Made by a program: the position numbers and the translations under genes | Notes under the pieces: model-generated | Told to the model about the DNA's origin: nothing | Database searches by the model: none | The model's input: the letters and a program-made list of their open reading frames with translations, nothing else | NCBI RefSeq assembly: GCF_026213295.1 | Contig: NC_079415.1 | Location: 21,038,847 to 21,102,846 of the forward strand | DNA: 64,000 bases | DNA from: Gadus chalcogrammus | Lineage: Eukaryota > Chordata > Actinopteri > Gadiformes > Gadidae | Direction: 5' to 3' | Shown: in pieces, positions 21,428-33,907 of the stretch | Layout: each line of letters begins with the position of its first letter | Numbering within the stretch: the stretch's first letter is position 1

Positions 21428-22950
21428 TCGGACCACGCCCACTCCCTAGACCACACCCACCTTCCTTTCCCCCGCCCTAACCCCTCCCAACCAGAACAGG
21501 ATATCTGTAATGCCAAAAAAAAATGTTCTTGTCGTTTTTGTCAACGCGAGAAAGAAAACGACAACGACAACAAGAAGAAGGTAGGTCGTATGGAGATGAG
21601 ACCCATTTCAATGACAATGCTGCAATCAAGGGACGCAGCCGTGGTGATTTGTCTTTGGCCAAATCAAGCCCAGGCTCATAACCACGAGGGGGCGGTTACT
21701 GTGTGAGAGAGACTAATGTCCAGTGATCAACAAATCCGTCTCCGCTAGTGGTGGAGAGTCGTACCTGGGGCCGGGTAAGGGCAACTGATTGCCGCTTCAC
21801 GACGTTGATTGACGCCTCTAATCTGATCCATCTCTGTCATCCACCAGGCCGCTGGCACAGTTCCCGCTTAGTTCCGCTTGTGTCTGTTAGTCGTTTTCTT
21901 TTAACTTTCATTTGGATTGACGTGATTTGTTGTCGGCTTTTCTAGATATGTTGCTGCTGATGATTTACGCCATGTTAATCTCGAGTGAAATGTAAGAAGG
22001 TATTTTCATTCAATAACACTGCAAGAGACTGTAACCGTTTCTAAAGTGCTTTCCACATACATGCGCCGATTCCGGGGTTATGTCTCACCAGGGAAGGTGG
22101 ATTCATTCATCCCTCTAAACGCAAAGGATTCTATTCGTCATCAGTGCTAGCCTGTTAACTAGCCACAGCTCCTGTTCATGGCTAATGTTAGTAGCCATAA
22201 GTGTCTTGTTGGAGTTAACTATTTTTTGGAATAGCAGTGACAATATTGACTCCTTTCTGGAAACTACAGTTCCCACTAGTAAAGCGATACTTGGCAAATT
22301 TCAACACATTCAGAAATCATTTGGTAATTACCATCCACTATCCATCACAGAATTGCAAACCCTTTTCATTAAAGTTAGATAAGTTAAAGTAAGGATTAGG
22401 ATTTGTCATTGTGGGGACTCTTTTATGTTTGAGACACACCACTTACTTGTGGGGACCAAGGCCACACCTGGCCCTGCAACTAGTGCTTTCTAAGACTTTC
22501 TAACGCCATTCACGCACTCCTGCCTTTCTATTGCACTACTGCCCGAGTCCTGCTGGGAGAAGGTTTACAACACAAGATTTCCCGCTTTATCTTTGCTCTT
22601 CAGAGTTTGGAAAACGAGATTTTTTGTCGTCATAACCGACGTCACGCTCCTTTTATAACAGATGTATAAACTCTTACTCTCGCTCACTTCTGAGACACAC
22701 TCGGAGTGTACTTTTTATATTTACCGGGATCAGTGACGCTGACACACAGATAACTGAATCACAAAGGGAGACGTGTGGGGTGATGGGATCTGAGTGATTC
22801 TAAAAAAAAATAGTTGGTTTGAAAAAATCTGTTATGTGTACAGATGCTTTAGCATAGGGTTCTTCGTACCAAAATGTAATATATTTTATATTTATATTTT
22901 AACATATTTTATATTTGAATCTTTGTCGGAGTGAAGGGGGTTCTGTAAAG
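21428..22950 (+). other. gpd2 3' UTR and downstream sequence
   Basis: No coding feature is seen. No AATAAA appears close to the stop; the first clear ones are far downstream (for example 24764-24769 and 25436-25441), so the polyadenylation site is unresolved. The sequence is mostly unique-looking. Confidence 0.5.
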
Positions 22951-23044
22951 GTTAACAGCAGATACAGGAAAGTGTATGAAAAACAAGGAGACCAAAGGTT
23001 AATAGCAGATACAGGAAAGTGTATGAAAAACAAGGAGCCCAATG
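22951..23044. repeat. Tandem duplication, two 47-bp units
   Basis: GTTAACAGCAGATACAGGAA at 22951 recurs with one change at 22998; both units continue through AAAACAAGGAG. Confidence 0.9.
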
Positions 23045-23309
23045 AACTGTAAATTATCTGTTTTATTGAGTCCTATATGTCGCTCGGTTTGGTCTTAATC
23101 TCTCAAACGTAGTCTTTTAAGTTTCAGTTATTTTAAGTTGGATGCAGTCAATGAGGATACAAATTGGAAAGTAGCGATATGAATGTATGCAATGTGCCTT
23201 TATTTGGTCAAATATCAGATGAAATGTCCCTACTTTCACTGCTTTACTCCGTCTCACTCTGTGAAATTCAATTAGCATGCAAAGATGCTAATTGAATATA
23301 TATATATAT

Positions 23310-24368
23310 TAGTGCTGTCAAGCGATTAAAATATTGAATCGCATTAATGTCATAGTTAACTTGCGATTAATCGTGATTAATCACAATTTTTTTAATATTC
23401 TAAATATCCCTTGATTTCGTGCTGCTAGACTTTTAGTGAGATCAGAGAGTTTTGAGAAGGACAGTAATAAAATATATTTGGTAAGATGGATAAAAGAAGA
23501 AAGACCCACAGTGAATTAAACCCGGTCCACTTGACATCGGGTAGGTGCATGACAGTGGTAGGCCTACCGTAAAACTTCAATAGCCCAGGCTTTTATTTGT
23601 TTCAATCACAGAACTTTCGAACAAAACCCTTGCTCAGCATAGATGGGAAATATTAATTATTTTAAACCAGTATGAATATTCCTACCGTACATAGGCCTAT
23701 ACACATAACCAGGCTATCGAAAAAGGCCCACACACGCACACACGGTGGCGGAGTGGTAATCGGGAGAGTTGGGAGAATTCCCAGCCGGCCGTTAACGTTT
23801 CGGGGCTGTCGGGCTGATTACTACGGGATAACAATATTGCTTTTATAAAAGTTCCTTGCAGCGCTGTCCGGCAGCCTGAGCTGTGCGCCCGCAACCTCTC
23901 ACTCACTCAACAGCCGCATCACTAACAAATTGTCAACGTCGCAACCAAGTCGATTTTGTCTAGAGGGGAGTAACTGAGCGGCCCCTCCTGAAGTGGTACA
24001 GCCCAGGTGGGCCTTGAACTGCGATTGGTCAGAAAGACGCAACAGCTAATGACAACGTTGAACTCTTGTGCAGGCTCGACCAGAGTGACACACAAACAAG
24101 CACACACTATTACAGAGTTTTTTTCACCCGCTCCGTATCATTGCTTGCCCCACGAAGTTTGTGCGGCGTGCTTGTTTTGTTTCCGGTGTTGCTAGATCCG
24201 TTACGGTGTTGTCATTTTTCTAACGCGACTAGTTGTTGCTAGACAGCAGGTGAAAAAACGACAAAGTTTGCCAAGCCAAAAGAGTGTTAGTCGCGTGCTA
24301 AAAAAATTAACGCCGTTAAAATTGGTTTGCATTAAAGCCGTTAATAACGCTTTAAACTGACAGCACTA
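23310..24368. mobile_element. hAT-type MITE, 1.06 kb
   Basis: TAGTGCTGTCA at 23310-23320 is perfectly inverted at 24358-24368. The subterminal GCGATTAA / TTAATAACGC blocks are diverged inverted repeats. The element sits in an AT dinucleotide tract, so the flanking ATATATAT / ATATATGT could be an 8-bp duplication but is not informative. No coding capacity. Confidence 0.8.
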
Positions 24369-24369
24369 A

Positions 24370-24376
<7 letters not shown>

Positions 24377-24407
<31 letters not shown>

Positions 24408-24960
24408 GGATATTATCTAAAAGGATTTATGTGCTGTTTTGTGTGCAGAAGTCGGCTCGGTTCTTGCCACGTTGCCATGGTAATAGAAACAAAGTTAAGT
24501 TATATTTTTGTGATATAAGAAGCATTCATTGCTCTTATGGTATGGAATAATGTTAAAGAAATGCCACTGAATTAAGGTTCAACACTCCATAAATACATGG
24601 GGGCAACACCCCATGTCAATTATTGTGCAAGTTTAGGAATGAACAGCTAAAATGTGTAACAGATTCTTTTATTTTTTTTATAGAACTGAAACTTTTATCG
24701 TGTTTAAAATAATCAAATGTATGTTCGTCCACTGAAGCGTTTGAGATTTTATTAATGTTTAAAAATAAATAGAATTTACTAGCATGTTTGGCATGAATGT
24801 TAAGCTGTTGAGCTAAGCTCCCTTAACAGTGACAATATGTTTTTTAATTGTTATTTTATGTACAGAAAAGAATGGTGTTCTGATGGTGTCTCCTGAATGC
24901 TTCTTATGTGATTTAGACAGGCAGCAGTGGGTTTATAATTTGTTCGGACTGGGATCTGTC
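24377..24960 (+). other. Intergenic sequence, AT repeat at the left edge
   Basis: An (AT)n tract at 24377-24406, then sequence without recognised genes. AATAAA occurs at 24764-24769 and would be compatible with a distant gpd2 polyadenylation signal, but nothing else supports it. Confidence 0.4.
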
Positions 24961-24974
24961 TATTCTGTGTGGGG

Positions 24975-25056
24975 GTGGAAACACGCACACACACGCACAG
25001 GCACATACACATATTATAGACATCCACGTACAGACACACACACAGGCACACACAGG

Positions 25057-25106
<50 letters not shown>

Positions 25107-25150
25107 GGCACACACACACATACAAGCACACACATACAAACACATACACA
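24975..25150. repeat. (CA)n microsatellite
   Basis: Interrupted CA repeats, purest at 25058-25102. Confidence 0.97.
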
Positions 25151-25674
25151 CGTAATTGAGTCGGCCTTACCAACTTTGCAGCTGAACTAAATTCTGTGTA
25201 TCGCTCTGTGGTCACACGGGTGTTTTGGCACAATAGCGCAACATTGAGGACCCATCAAACTGCCAACAGGAGGCGTTGAAGAATAGGCTGTGGGTACGGG
25301 ACCCGAACACAAAACCCCAATGCTTGATTGTCTTGTTAAGGATGTAATTCCACCCCTCCCCCCCAATCCAGTTTAAAAGAGATAATGTTTTCGCCGCCTG
25401 CAAGAATAATGTGAGTCGATCTTCAGGAAAATGAAAATAAAACATGCAATTATCTTATTAAATGTATCTAGTTGCCTGCAAAGCTTTGTGCTGTGTTTTT
25501 CCTTCCTCTTCTTCTCCTTTAGCTGCTCATTGTTCCGTGGGTCCTGGCCGGTCCATCCGTCTGAGGCCAGAATAGCTTTTATGAGCGTTGAGGTGAAGAG
25601 GCGACAGGGAGGAAGAGAACCCGATCCTAATCTCCCCTCCGCCTCACTCCTGTTCTGTTCTCTTCACACCGACA

Positions 25675-26390
25675 CTCTAACACACACCACACACCAAAAC
25701 ACATCACACACTGACACACACCACACATCGACACACACACTGACAAACACCAACACGCACCACACATCAAAACACACTGACACACACCACAAGCCGACAC
25801 ACACCACATAATGACACACACCAACACACTTCACACACGACACACACCACAAGCAAACACACACGTCACCAACTGACGCACACCACACACAACACATCAA
25901 CACACACGACACACACTGACGCACAGCACACACCGACACAAGCAACACACGATACATACCACAAGCCAACACACACACCGACACAAGACACACCGTCACA
26001 CACCGACGCACACCACACACCAACGCACAACACACCAACGCACAACACACAACACAAACCGGCGCACACCACACACTGACACACACCACACACAACAAGC
26101 ACTGTCACACAGACCATCACACACTGACACACACGTCACACACCACCACCAAAACCTACCGTCACACACACCGATGCACACCAAACACCGTCACACACAG
26201 ACACACACCGTCACAGTCACACACAGTCACACAACGACGCACACCACACCGACGCACACCACACACACCACAAGCCGACACACTGACGCAAACCACACAC
26301 CGACACACACGTCACACACACCGATGCACACCGTCACACGACACACACAGACACACACTGTCACACACGACACACACCACAAGCCGACAT
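25675..26390. repeat. Degenerate CA-rich array, about 700 bp
   Basis: Irregular repeats of ACACACCACACACCGACGC type with no fixed period. One strand is nearly free of G and T runs. Long Thr-His and Cys-Val frames on both strands are artefacts. Confidence 0.93.
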
Positions 26391-26542
26391 GATATATATA
26401 GGTATATATATAACGATTTATATAGTGATATATATATATATAACCATATATATGAGATGATGATGAGATGAGATTAAACTATCAAAAGTTTTTAGCAAAA
26501 TGAGATGCAATTGACAGCCCACCAGAAGTGCAAAATAAGCAT

Positions 26543-27688
26543 TAAAGGACAATTCCGGTATTTTGAACATTGAGCCCCCTTTCTGGTTTGTTTAGGATGA
26601 AATAGAGTGGGTGACACCGAAATTTGAATATTAGTACTTTCTCGGGTTTTGGCTCATTTTGAATCGCTCCTGCCTGCTTCACAATGGTTGTCTGTGTGCA
26701 TACACAAACCTGTCAACCCAGCAACCCCAGTGTTTCCCCTACCATTGTTCAGGCCCGCCAGGCCAACGAGCGCCCCCGCCAGGCCAACAACCGGCCAAAA
26801 AAATGAAAAAGAGAAAAAAAAAAAAAAATTTTTTTTTTTTTTTTATTATTAGCCATAATATCATAACCATCCAAGCTCACCACCAGCTATCTCAATATGT
26901 ATTGGTGCTTTATGCTCCTGTACATGAAATTAGTTTACATTAAATCAAAAAAAAAATTTATCATTGATTTTTCCCTTATTGCCCAGACGAAGTTTGAAGA
27001 CATACAACCCCCCCCCCCCCGTCAACAATCGCTCTCTCCCCCCCCCCCCCCCCCCCTCCCGGTCAACAATTGCTCCACACACCCCCCCCCCCCCCCCCCC
27101 CGGTCAACAATCGCTCCATACCTCTTCCCCCCCCCCCCCCCGTCCAACAAATACCAACAAATACTCTAGCATACCGTGAAAAATTTATAACAAATCACAC
27201 TATCAGCTCTTACCACCGGGCCTAAAAAAAATTCTAGGGGAAACACTGAACCCTAAACGTTCGTTTTCAAAAATGTGCAAGTAACCGAGTGGTTAGTGGC
27301 ATTCGTGAAGTTTAAAAAAAAATATCGGCGCAATATATGGTTTCTGTCGTGTTTTTTTGCACATTTATCGCCAGTTGATTTCAGTTGGAAGACTCATTAC
27401 TGCACGTTGATATTACTCCGCCGAACCGGAAAGGTGGGCTGTTTACGTTGGTTTGAAGTCTTGTACCGTGAGCACCTCGGATTATTTGAAAACGAACGTT
27501 TAGGGTTGCTGGGTTGACAGGTTTGTGTATGCACACAGACAAACACATGATAGCAGGCAGGAGCGATTCAAAATGAGCCAATACCCGAGAAAGGACTAAT
27601 CGTTTCAAATCTCGGTGCACCCACTCTATTTCATCATAAACAAACCAGAAAGGGGGCTCAATGATCAAAATACCGGAATTGTCCTTTG
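26543..27688. mobile_element. Foldback element with about 187-bp inverted arms
   Basis: 26543-26729 (from AAAGGACAATTCCGGTATTT) is repeated inverted at about 27503-27688. The arms differ at scattered positions, including a small insertion in the right arm. The loop contains a nested MITE (26728-27248). No TSD was resolved. Confidence 0.85.
26728..27248. mobile_element. hAT-like MITE with poly(C) minisatellite core
   Basis: CAGTGTTTCCCCTA at 26728-26741 is inverted at 27235-27248. The uninterrupted other arm of the foldback gives the empty site CAGCAACCCTAAACG; comparison shows AACCC on both sides of the insert, perhaps a shortened 8-bp duplication. The interior (27007-27150) has four C-runs of 10-20 bases separated by GTCAACAATCGCTCC-type spacers. 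Confidence 0.82.
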
Positions 27689-27734
27689 AATACCAAAATA
27701 CAGGTTGAGTACAGTATTCTGGGCAGTAAAAGAC

Positions 27735-27905
27735 AATATATACAGTATATAACATATAGATAATGATATACATAACGATATATATTTATGACAATATATA
27801 TTGATATAAATGACGATATATATATAACGATAAATATAATGATATGTATCACGATATGTATTAATATATATAACCATATATTTAATCATATATATATAAC
27901 GATAA
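27735..27905. repeat. AT-rich minisatellite with TATATAACGATA units
   Basis: Degenerate repeats of ATATATATAACGAT type; a related short block lies at 26388-26456. The two patches bracket the foldback element. Confidence 0.8.
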
Positions 27906-28261
27906 GGAACACATCATCAGACGTCAGACAGAAAATACTTAAATCCAACGCTGCAAGGTCATTACTATTTTAAGAATGGGCTCACACACTCACACCAAAC
28001 GCCAGACTGGGAAATGCTGGACAATAGGTTGGGAAATGGGATAGAGATCTCAGTGAACAAGCCGTCCTCGCCTGGGTAAAGGTCACGGTGTGGTGTTGAA
28101 TTACACTCAGCTGCAGAACCTGTTGCCGGCGGAGACGGGAGAGAATAGGGGGGGGATGGGCGGAAGGAGGAGGGATGCAATTAATTGTAAATGAGTATGA
28201 TGGGACAAATCTGCCGTATGAGAGCTAATTCTCTTATTCTCGGTTGGATTAGGGTCTTGAG

Positions 28262-28465
28262 CCCTGGTGGAGGTGGATGGTGTGGTGTTGGGGGAGGAGG
28301 TGGAGAAAGAGGTGGTGGTGGAGGTGGTGATGGTGGAGGATGTGGTGGAGGAGGTGGTGGTGGTGGAGGTGGTTGTGGGGCTGGTGGTGCTGGAGGAGGT
28401 TGTGGTGGAGATGGTGGTGGAGCTGGAGGTGGTGGAGGTGGTGGTTGAGGTGGTGGTGGAGTTGG
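28262..28465 (+). repeat. GGT/GGA-rich minisatellite (G-rich strand is plus)
   Basis: About 200 bp built from GGTGGAGGTGGTGG-type units with almost no C. Many GG and GGGGG runs could form G-quadruplexes. The Gly-rich and Val/Glu-rich frames are artefacts. Confidence 0.93.
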
Positions 28466-31400
28466 AGGTTGTGAAATATGGAATATTGATTGAGTTAATC
28501 AGCTGTTAATAGAAGGAAGACGTGCACAGAATAACTGATTAAGATCAAGATATTATGTTGGTAAACAACACTTACATTCTGTCCGCATCGGCAGATTCAA
28601 ACATGAATACACGCATCACGTTGACAAATGTCCCGATAACAGGAAGTGTGCGGGATAATCATCTAAAAATAGGCCTAGGGATAAATGGAAGAAACTCCTA
28701 AAAAACTAATTTGCACACATCATCCAACAAAGCCATGGATAATGGTTGGAGAGTTGCACGTTGCCAGGCCTGGTCCCAGTGCATGTATTGCTAAGCGGCG
28801 TGATGGCTCAGTACCCATCGAGCTGCACAAAGGGATTAGAACCCCCATCCCCCTTGTGTCGATGACGGAATAAACATGCTGTCTGAGGTGTTTATCCGGC
28901 GCACTATCGTGACTATTTCAGTGTTTCATCAAAGACACGTTAATTATTTGGGAGGTGAAGAAACGTCAACAAGCAAATCCACCCCCTCAAGGTTCCGGAT
29001 AGCTCCCCCGTGGAGGGTTAGTCAATAGATGCACGCAGTAATTAAGATAATAACGTTAAAAAACACACAAGGAAATATCATGCCATCGCTCTCTCCCATC
29101 TTTCCAGTCACCAACGGCCTCGTAATTATGATGATGCTTTGATTGGCTTTAATTAGCACCGTGAGTTAAGGGTATGGCTAAGAGCGGTGGGATTCAATGG
29201 GCTTCATAACGATTACTGGATCCAGGAGGCATCTGTCTGTCTGATGAACAACCTCAAAGCACAGCGACATAATTAACCGTAAACGTGACATGAATCATCC
29301 GCTCGGATCCGCTTGAAGTAAAAGTGAAAGTTTGAAACATGGATTGATGAGCGGAAGAGGGCGGTAAGGGGAAATGGAGAATGAGAAGGAGATACAGGCC
29401 TTCCATAGGCGAAGGAGACGAGGAGAGGCTGGTAAATCAATGCAGAAGAGTTATTGTAGGTCTATGGAGTGGAACAGAGACCTTTCATATCCGATAAGCC
29501 TGCGCTTCGGTCGTCACCACGGCAACCACGTGGTCTGGAGTCTTGAGTCTATCGCATGAGGAATACAAAGTGAATTGATTTGATTGAATGTTGTCTCCGG
29601 TTATTTCCTTATTAATTATTCAGCAGCTGAATCTGTGAGCTGAATATATTTGTACGAAGAGACATGCCTGTTGCGGGTTGAGAAAGAGGTCTTCAGGCCT
29701 CGACTGGAAGCTATTGAGTAACTTTAGACCTTTTTTTAACCTATTTAATTCATGGCATCTTCTTGAATAACCCTCCATTGGATTTCCACTTTTAATGAAA
29801 GTGGATAAAATGAAGGATGGGCTTCAGTAGTGATCGCTGCCTGTCATGAACAGAGAAGTAATTCTGTATTCTGAAATGTGAAAAGGTTCCCTGAACAAAA
29901 GCCTCACCCAACATGGTAACAAGTCGTTTCCTGTGTGGACAGGAAAGACATGTCACTCAACCAAAACAATGAAAGACTGACAACAATGAATCATCTTTAG
30001 AAATCCTTAGAAAGAGGGGAAAATAAATAACTGCTCCAGCCCCATCGTTCCAAATACTTTGAATACTAATTATTAATTTCAGATGACAATGAAGTGCTTT
30101 GTGTTGCTGATAAGGCGGTGGGGTGGTGGGGTGTAATCCCGTGGTCGTGGGTGAACTAGACTCAAAGAAAAGGGAGCCTAGATGACTGCCCTCAGAGCCT
30201 TGAACCAAAGCACTTTCAGAGAGTAGCATTCTTACAAACGTTCTGATATGTTAAATACAAATATTACATTTTCTGAATACGTGTCACTGACTCATTGCCA
30301 GATAGAAATACAAACACTGACAATTTATTATGACTATTAAAGGGGAACTATGCTACTTTTTTGGATTATTTTACCTTTATATAACAGGGTAAGAGTCATT
30401 GTGATGCTTCTACAACACTTTATGGGTCGATTGGTCGCTATTTCGACTCCCCCTAGCACATCTTGGCGGAAAAAGGGAATATGCAAGTTTCTGCCGGCGA
30501 CCTGCTGCCCACTGTCGCGGGATTCTCGGGTCTCACGATGCACCAAATTGCTTTATGGCAATACAGACCCACAAACACGGATCCGGCTCGATATAAACGA
30601 TATAAAGTAGCGAAGGGATCTTTACATTCATCATGGATCAGCCGACTAAAAAGAGATAGAGAAACCCAATGTCGGAGAAACAGAAGAAGAGAAAAGGGAG
30701 ACTGACCGGCAGAGAGGCCAGACACGAGTAAACGTTGGCCGAGCTTCTCAAGAATAGCGTGAACTGAAAGAAAAAGACTGCAAATCGGATGCCAACTTGC
30801 CATGGCCGTGTTGCTCTTGAAATTGTACGTACCCTTGGGTGAACTTTGTCCTCTTTGTATTGTGGCTTCTTGATGTTGATAGTCTCTTTAAAAATGTGTT
30901 TGCTCGACCGTTTTATTGTGAGCCCTGTATGTGTTCTAGCTAGCTGGGTTGTTAGCGTACTCGCTACCAAACAAGTTTGTTTTCATGTTTTGTTTTGCTG
31001 TTCGTCTGTCTCGCCCCCTCGTCACCCAGATACAGGCTCAATCCCCGAATCCAGGTTCTTATTTATTTAGATCACTAGTCCACTATTCGAATGCTTCAGA
31101 TTTTTCTAAGAGTGCATAGCCTATCATGTGATATGTCTGGCTTACCATATAATGCAGTACCCTGTGCGAGAGCTGCTAGTTAGCACATATTCGTAGGTAA
31201 CAGAACTGTTGCGATACGTGAACCTCCATTATAGCTTTAGCCATGTTATTCCTTTGGTATAACATGGTTATACCCAGTTCCCCGCTTGTAAACATGTTTG
31301 TAAAAAGATTGCTTTGCATTTTTTCTTAGTTACAAGCGTTGGCAAACAGCATTGTAATGAGGCTTGAGGCTTGATGACCCAAGACGGCTTGCTTGCCTAC

Positions 31401-32091
31401 CCCGGTTCAGCAACCACCCACATCCGAACTTGTGTGGGTACAAGTGTCACGAGGAAATCGAGAGAACCCTCAAGAAGATGTTACACAATAGCCGTAAGGC
31501 AAAAAACAAACCATGAAGAAGGATTTAGTTTCACTTGCATTTCTTTCAATATCCAAAATAAATATTTATTTTGTTGAATAAGTGTGTATTATTGAACAAA
31601 TGAAAGAAAGATGGTGCAAACCTCTGTTATTTAAAAAAATGGAAACATTTTAATACCATAATATTTATTGCATGCATGCATTTACACGTAAACATGTGTC
31701 CCTAACCTTCCAGACTCAGCAGCATCTGCCTGTGACAACTCTCCCGCGGGGACTAGCAACAGCATACCGTCTCGATCTCTGAATCCATTTCCCTGTAATT
31801 CCGTACACAAGTGACGTACTTCAGCAGATACATAAATGTACGATTAGTGCGCAAATTGTTCATGCTATCGTTATGTATTCTGTTATCCAACACTCAACAA
31901 CCAAAGATAAAACTATTCTAATCTAGGATATAACCTCTCCCCGTCAACTATAAAAAAGGATGGGTTTATTGTAACACATACACCATTTCAAAATGTATAA
32001 CCTTGCTTTTTTTTTCTTTTTTTTCTACCTCGGACATGGCTCAACGCATTCGCCGGTCTGAGTACCAAATGTGTTCGGCTGCCAGATCCAA
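28466..32091 (+). other. Intergenic sequence; one decayed repeat at 30334-30840
   Basis: No host gene is recognised. 30334 onward (TTAAAGGGGAACTATGCTAC) looks like the end of another fish MITE. Within it a decayed frame near 30632-30800 reads MDQPTKKR, then MSEKQKKRKGRLTGREARH, resembling the start of a transposon protein I cannot name. The rest, 28466-30333 and 30840-32091, shows nothing I can support. Confidence 0.45.
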
Positions 32092-33586
32092 GTAGGTCTA
32101 ACTGCAGCCGGAGCCACTTGCCAAACACGCCCATTGCTCTGCCAAACACGCCCATTGCTCTGCCAAACACGCCCATTGCTCGTTCTATGGTGGCCATCAT
32201 GGGGGAAAACAATAAACAGTGCCACAGCGCTCCATTCACTTTGCACAGCGCTCCATTCACTTTGCGTAGAATGCAAACAAACTTAATAAAAACGTAATAA
32301 AACATGCCCTTCATAAATACACGTTACTGTCTTTAAACAGAGCTCCATTCACTTTGTATAGAATGCAAACAAACTTAATAAAAACGTAATAAAACATGCC
32401 TTTCACAAATACACGTTACTGTGTTTAAAGCCACGACCCTTGTCTGTCTATACGAGCTGTTTGTGTTAAAAAATAATCCACCCATTGACATCTTAAATGT
32501 CCACTTTCTGTCTCAGTGATGGATTAAAAACACGACTCGTTGAGACCCCTAAGTCCCTTCCCATGAATGGACCTGAGTCCCTGCCCCATACCCAAATACC
32601 TCTACTAAACATATAGGGGTCTCAAAGTTGACCTCCACTTCTGTCATGTAGGCTACTGATCCTGTTGCCTCTCTTCTTATCCACCGTTTCCTTCGTAAGG
32701 GATCACAGCTTTTTCTTAGGTTTACAAACCGTTTTAACATTTGAATAACTTTTATTGAGTGTGCAGCTTAACACACAACAGCTTTTAGGAATGTTGTGAC
32801 TGGTTGTGGATCAACCTGGATCATGAACTCAGACGCAAAGAGCATCTCCTCTCCTTCTCCTTAAGGAAAGCCACATAGCCTCCGTTAAATCTGTTAAAAG
32901 CATGTTTTTCTTAATTTTCTAAGCTTTGTAAAAATCTCATGGTTAAGACATTTCAGACTATTCCTATCTAGAAAATTAATAAAAGTAAACCAGTGGAAAC
33001 AGAGAATCAGTACTTGGACCCTTATTATTGTATTGAAAAGCGCCCAATAAATCCAAAAATGTGTGTGTCGTAAGCCACAACTCGAACATTGTGATGATAC
33101 ATATTGGCTAAAGGTGAAGACAGCAGATTGCACCAGAGACTTTAAATGCAGTAGCATCATGTTCTCACCTCCAAATATTGGCATAAACCTTAGAATATAA
33201 AAAGCTCCATACCAAAAGTATTTTAATTATTAAAGCCTGTACCAATAAATGACTTAATGGTTGGTTAAATGAGAGATGTGTCTTCTTTGAAGCTGAAGAC
33301 ATCTTTGTCAATGGTAACTCCATTGCCCTAAATGGATACACAAATTCACATAAGTACAGCTCTGGGCCCTGTACCACGAAGCTCGCTTAGAGGGTTAACG
33401 AGGTATGTTGAGCTCCAAGCCTGGGTTAGTTGTACCACGAAAGTCGATCTCTTTTAGCGTCGCTGTATCACCATGGTGACTTATGCTCGCAACCAAACCT
33501 GGTCGGGAGCAGTTTTTTCGGCTTAGTCTAGCCGGAGATCGGCTACTTAAATCGGCGTGCGCAGCTTCCTAGCTCCTCCTCTGACA

Positions 33587-33799
33587 ATGGCGTCACCATT
33601 TGTGGGTGTTCCCGTGGACCCCGGCGCACTTCTCGTACAGGCGTCACTCCGGAGACAGAGGGTTTTACGGGACAGAACCGATCCCTTGGCATTGTCTGAC
33701 GATATTCAGATTTCAGACTTTATTGTCATTGTGCAAACAACGAAATTGGGGTTCTTCATGAGAGATACAGATTCTCATCAGAGGGTGTTCGTTATTTGA
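33587..33799 (+). pseudogene. HARBI1-like transposase N-terminal fragment (copy B)
   Basis: It opens MASPFVGVPVDPGALLVQAS and, as in copy A, shifts out of frame before LHERYRFSSEGVRYL, so the frameshift predates the split of the two copies. It terminates in the TTTGAC junction where the 244-bp block of copy A is missing. Non-functional. Confidence 0.75.
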
Positions 33800-33839
33800 C
33801 CGTGCTGGCACCACATCTATGGGGGTAAAATACATGATG

Positions 33840-33907
33840 ATAGACCGGCGAATTTGAACCCCGGTCGCTGGCGTTCGGGTCTTATGCTAATCCACTACGC
33901 TACAGCC
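33840..33907 (-). other. tRNA-like module inside Harbinger copy B
   Basis: On the minus strand, the A-box TAGCGTAGTGG fits the consensus TRGCNNAGTGG, and GGTTCAAATTC follows as a B-box-like sequence. The equivalent in copy A is at 2385-2460. No convincing acceptor or T-stem. Confidence 0.5.

Noticed and set aside
25627..26184. Long Cys/Val-rich and Thr/His-rich frames
   Set aside because: Artefacts of CA/TG-rich repeats; the same applies to frames at 11227-11695, 20210-20894, 21019-21442, 24829-25233 and 61995-62285.
28191..28509. Glycine-rich protein frame
   Set aside because: Produced by the GGT/GGA minisatellite, with no start context or flanking coding sequence.
32025..32314. Repeated GRVWQSNGRVWQSNGRVWQ-type frame
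   Set aside because: Translation of the 21-bp terminal repeats of element X; the same frame recurs at each X end and is not a gene.
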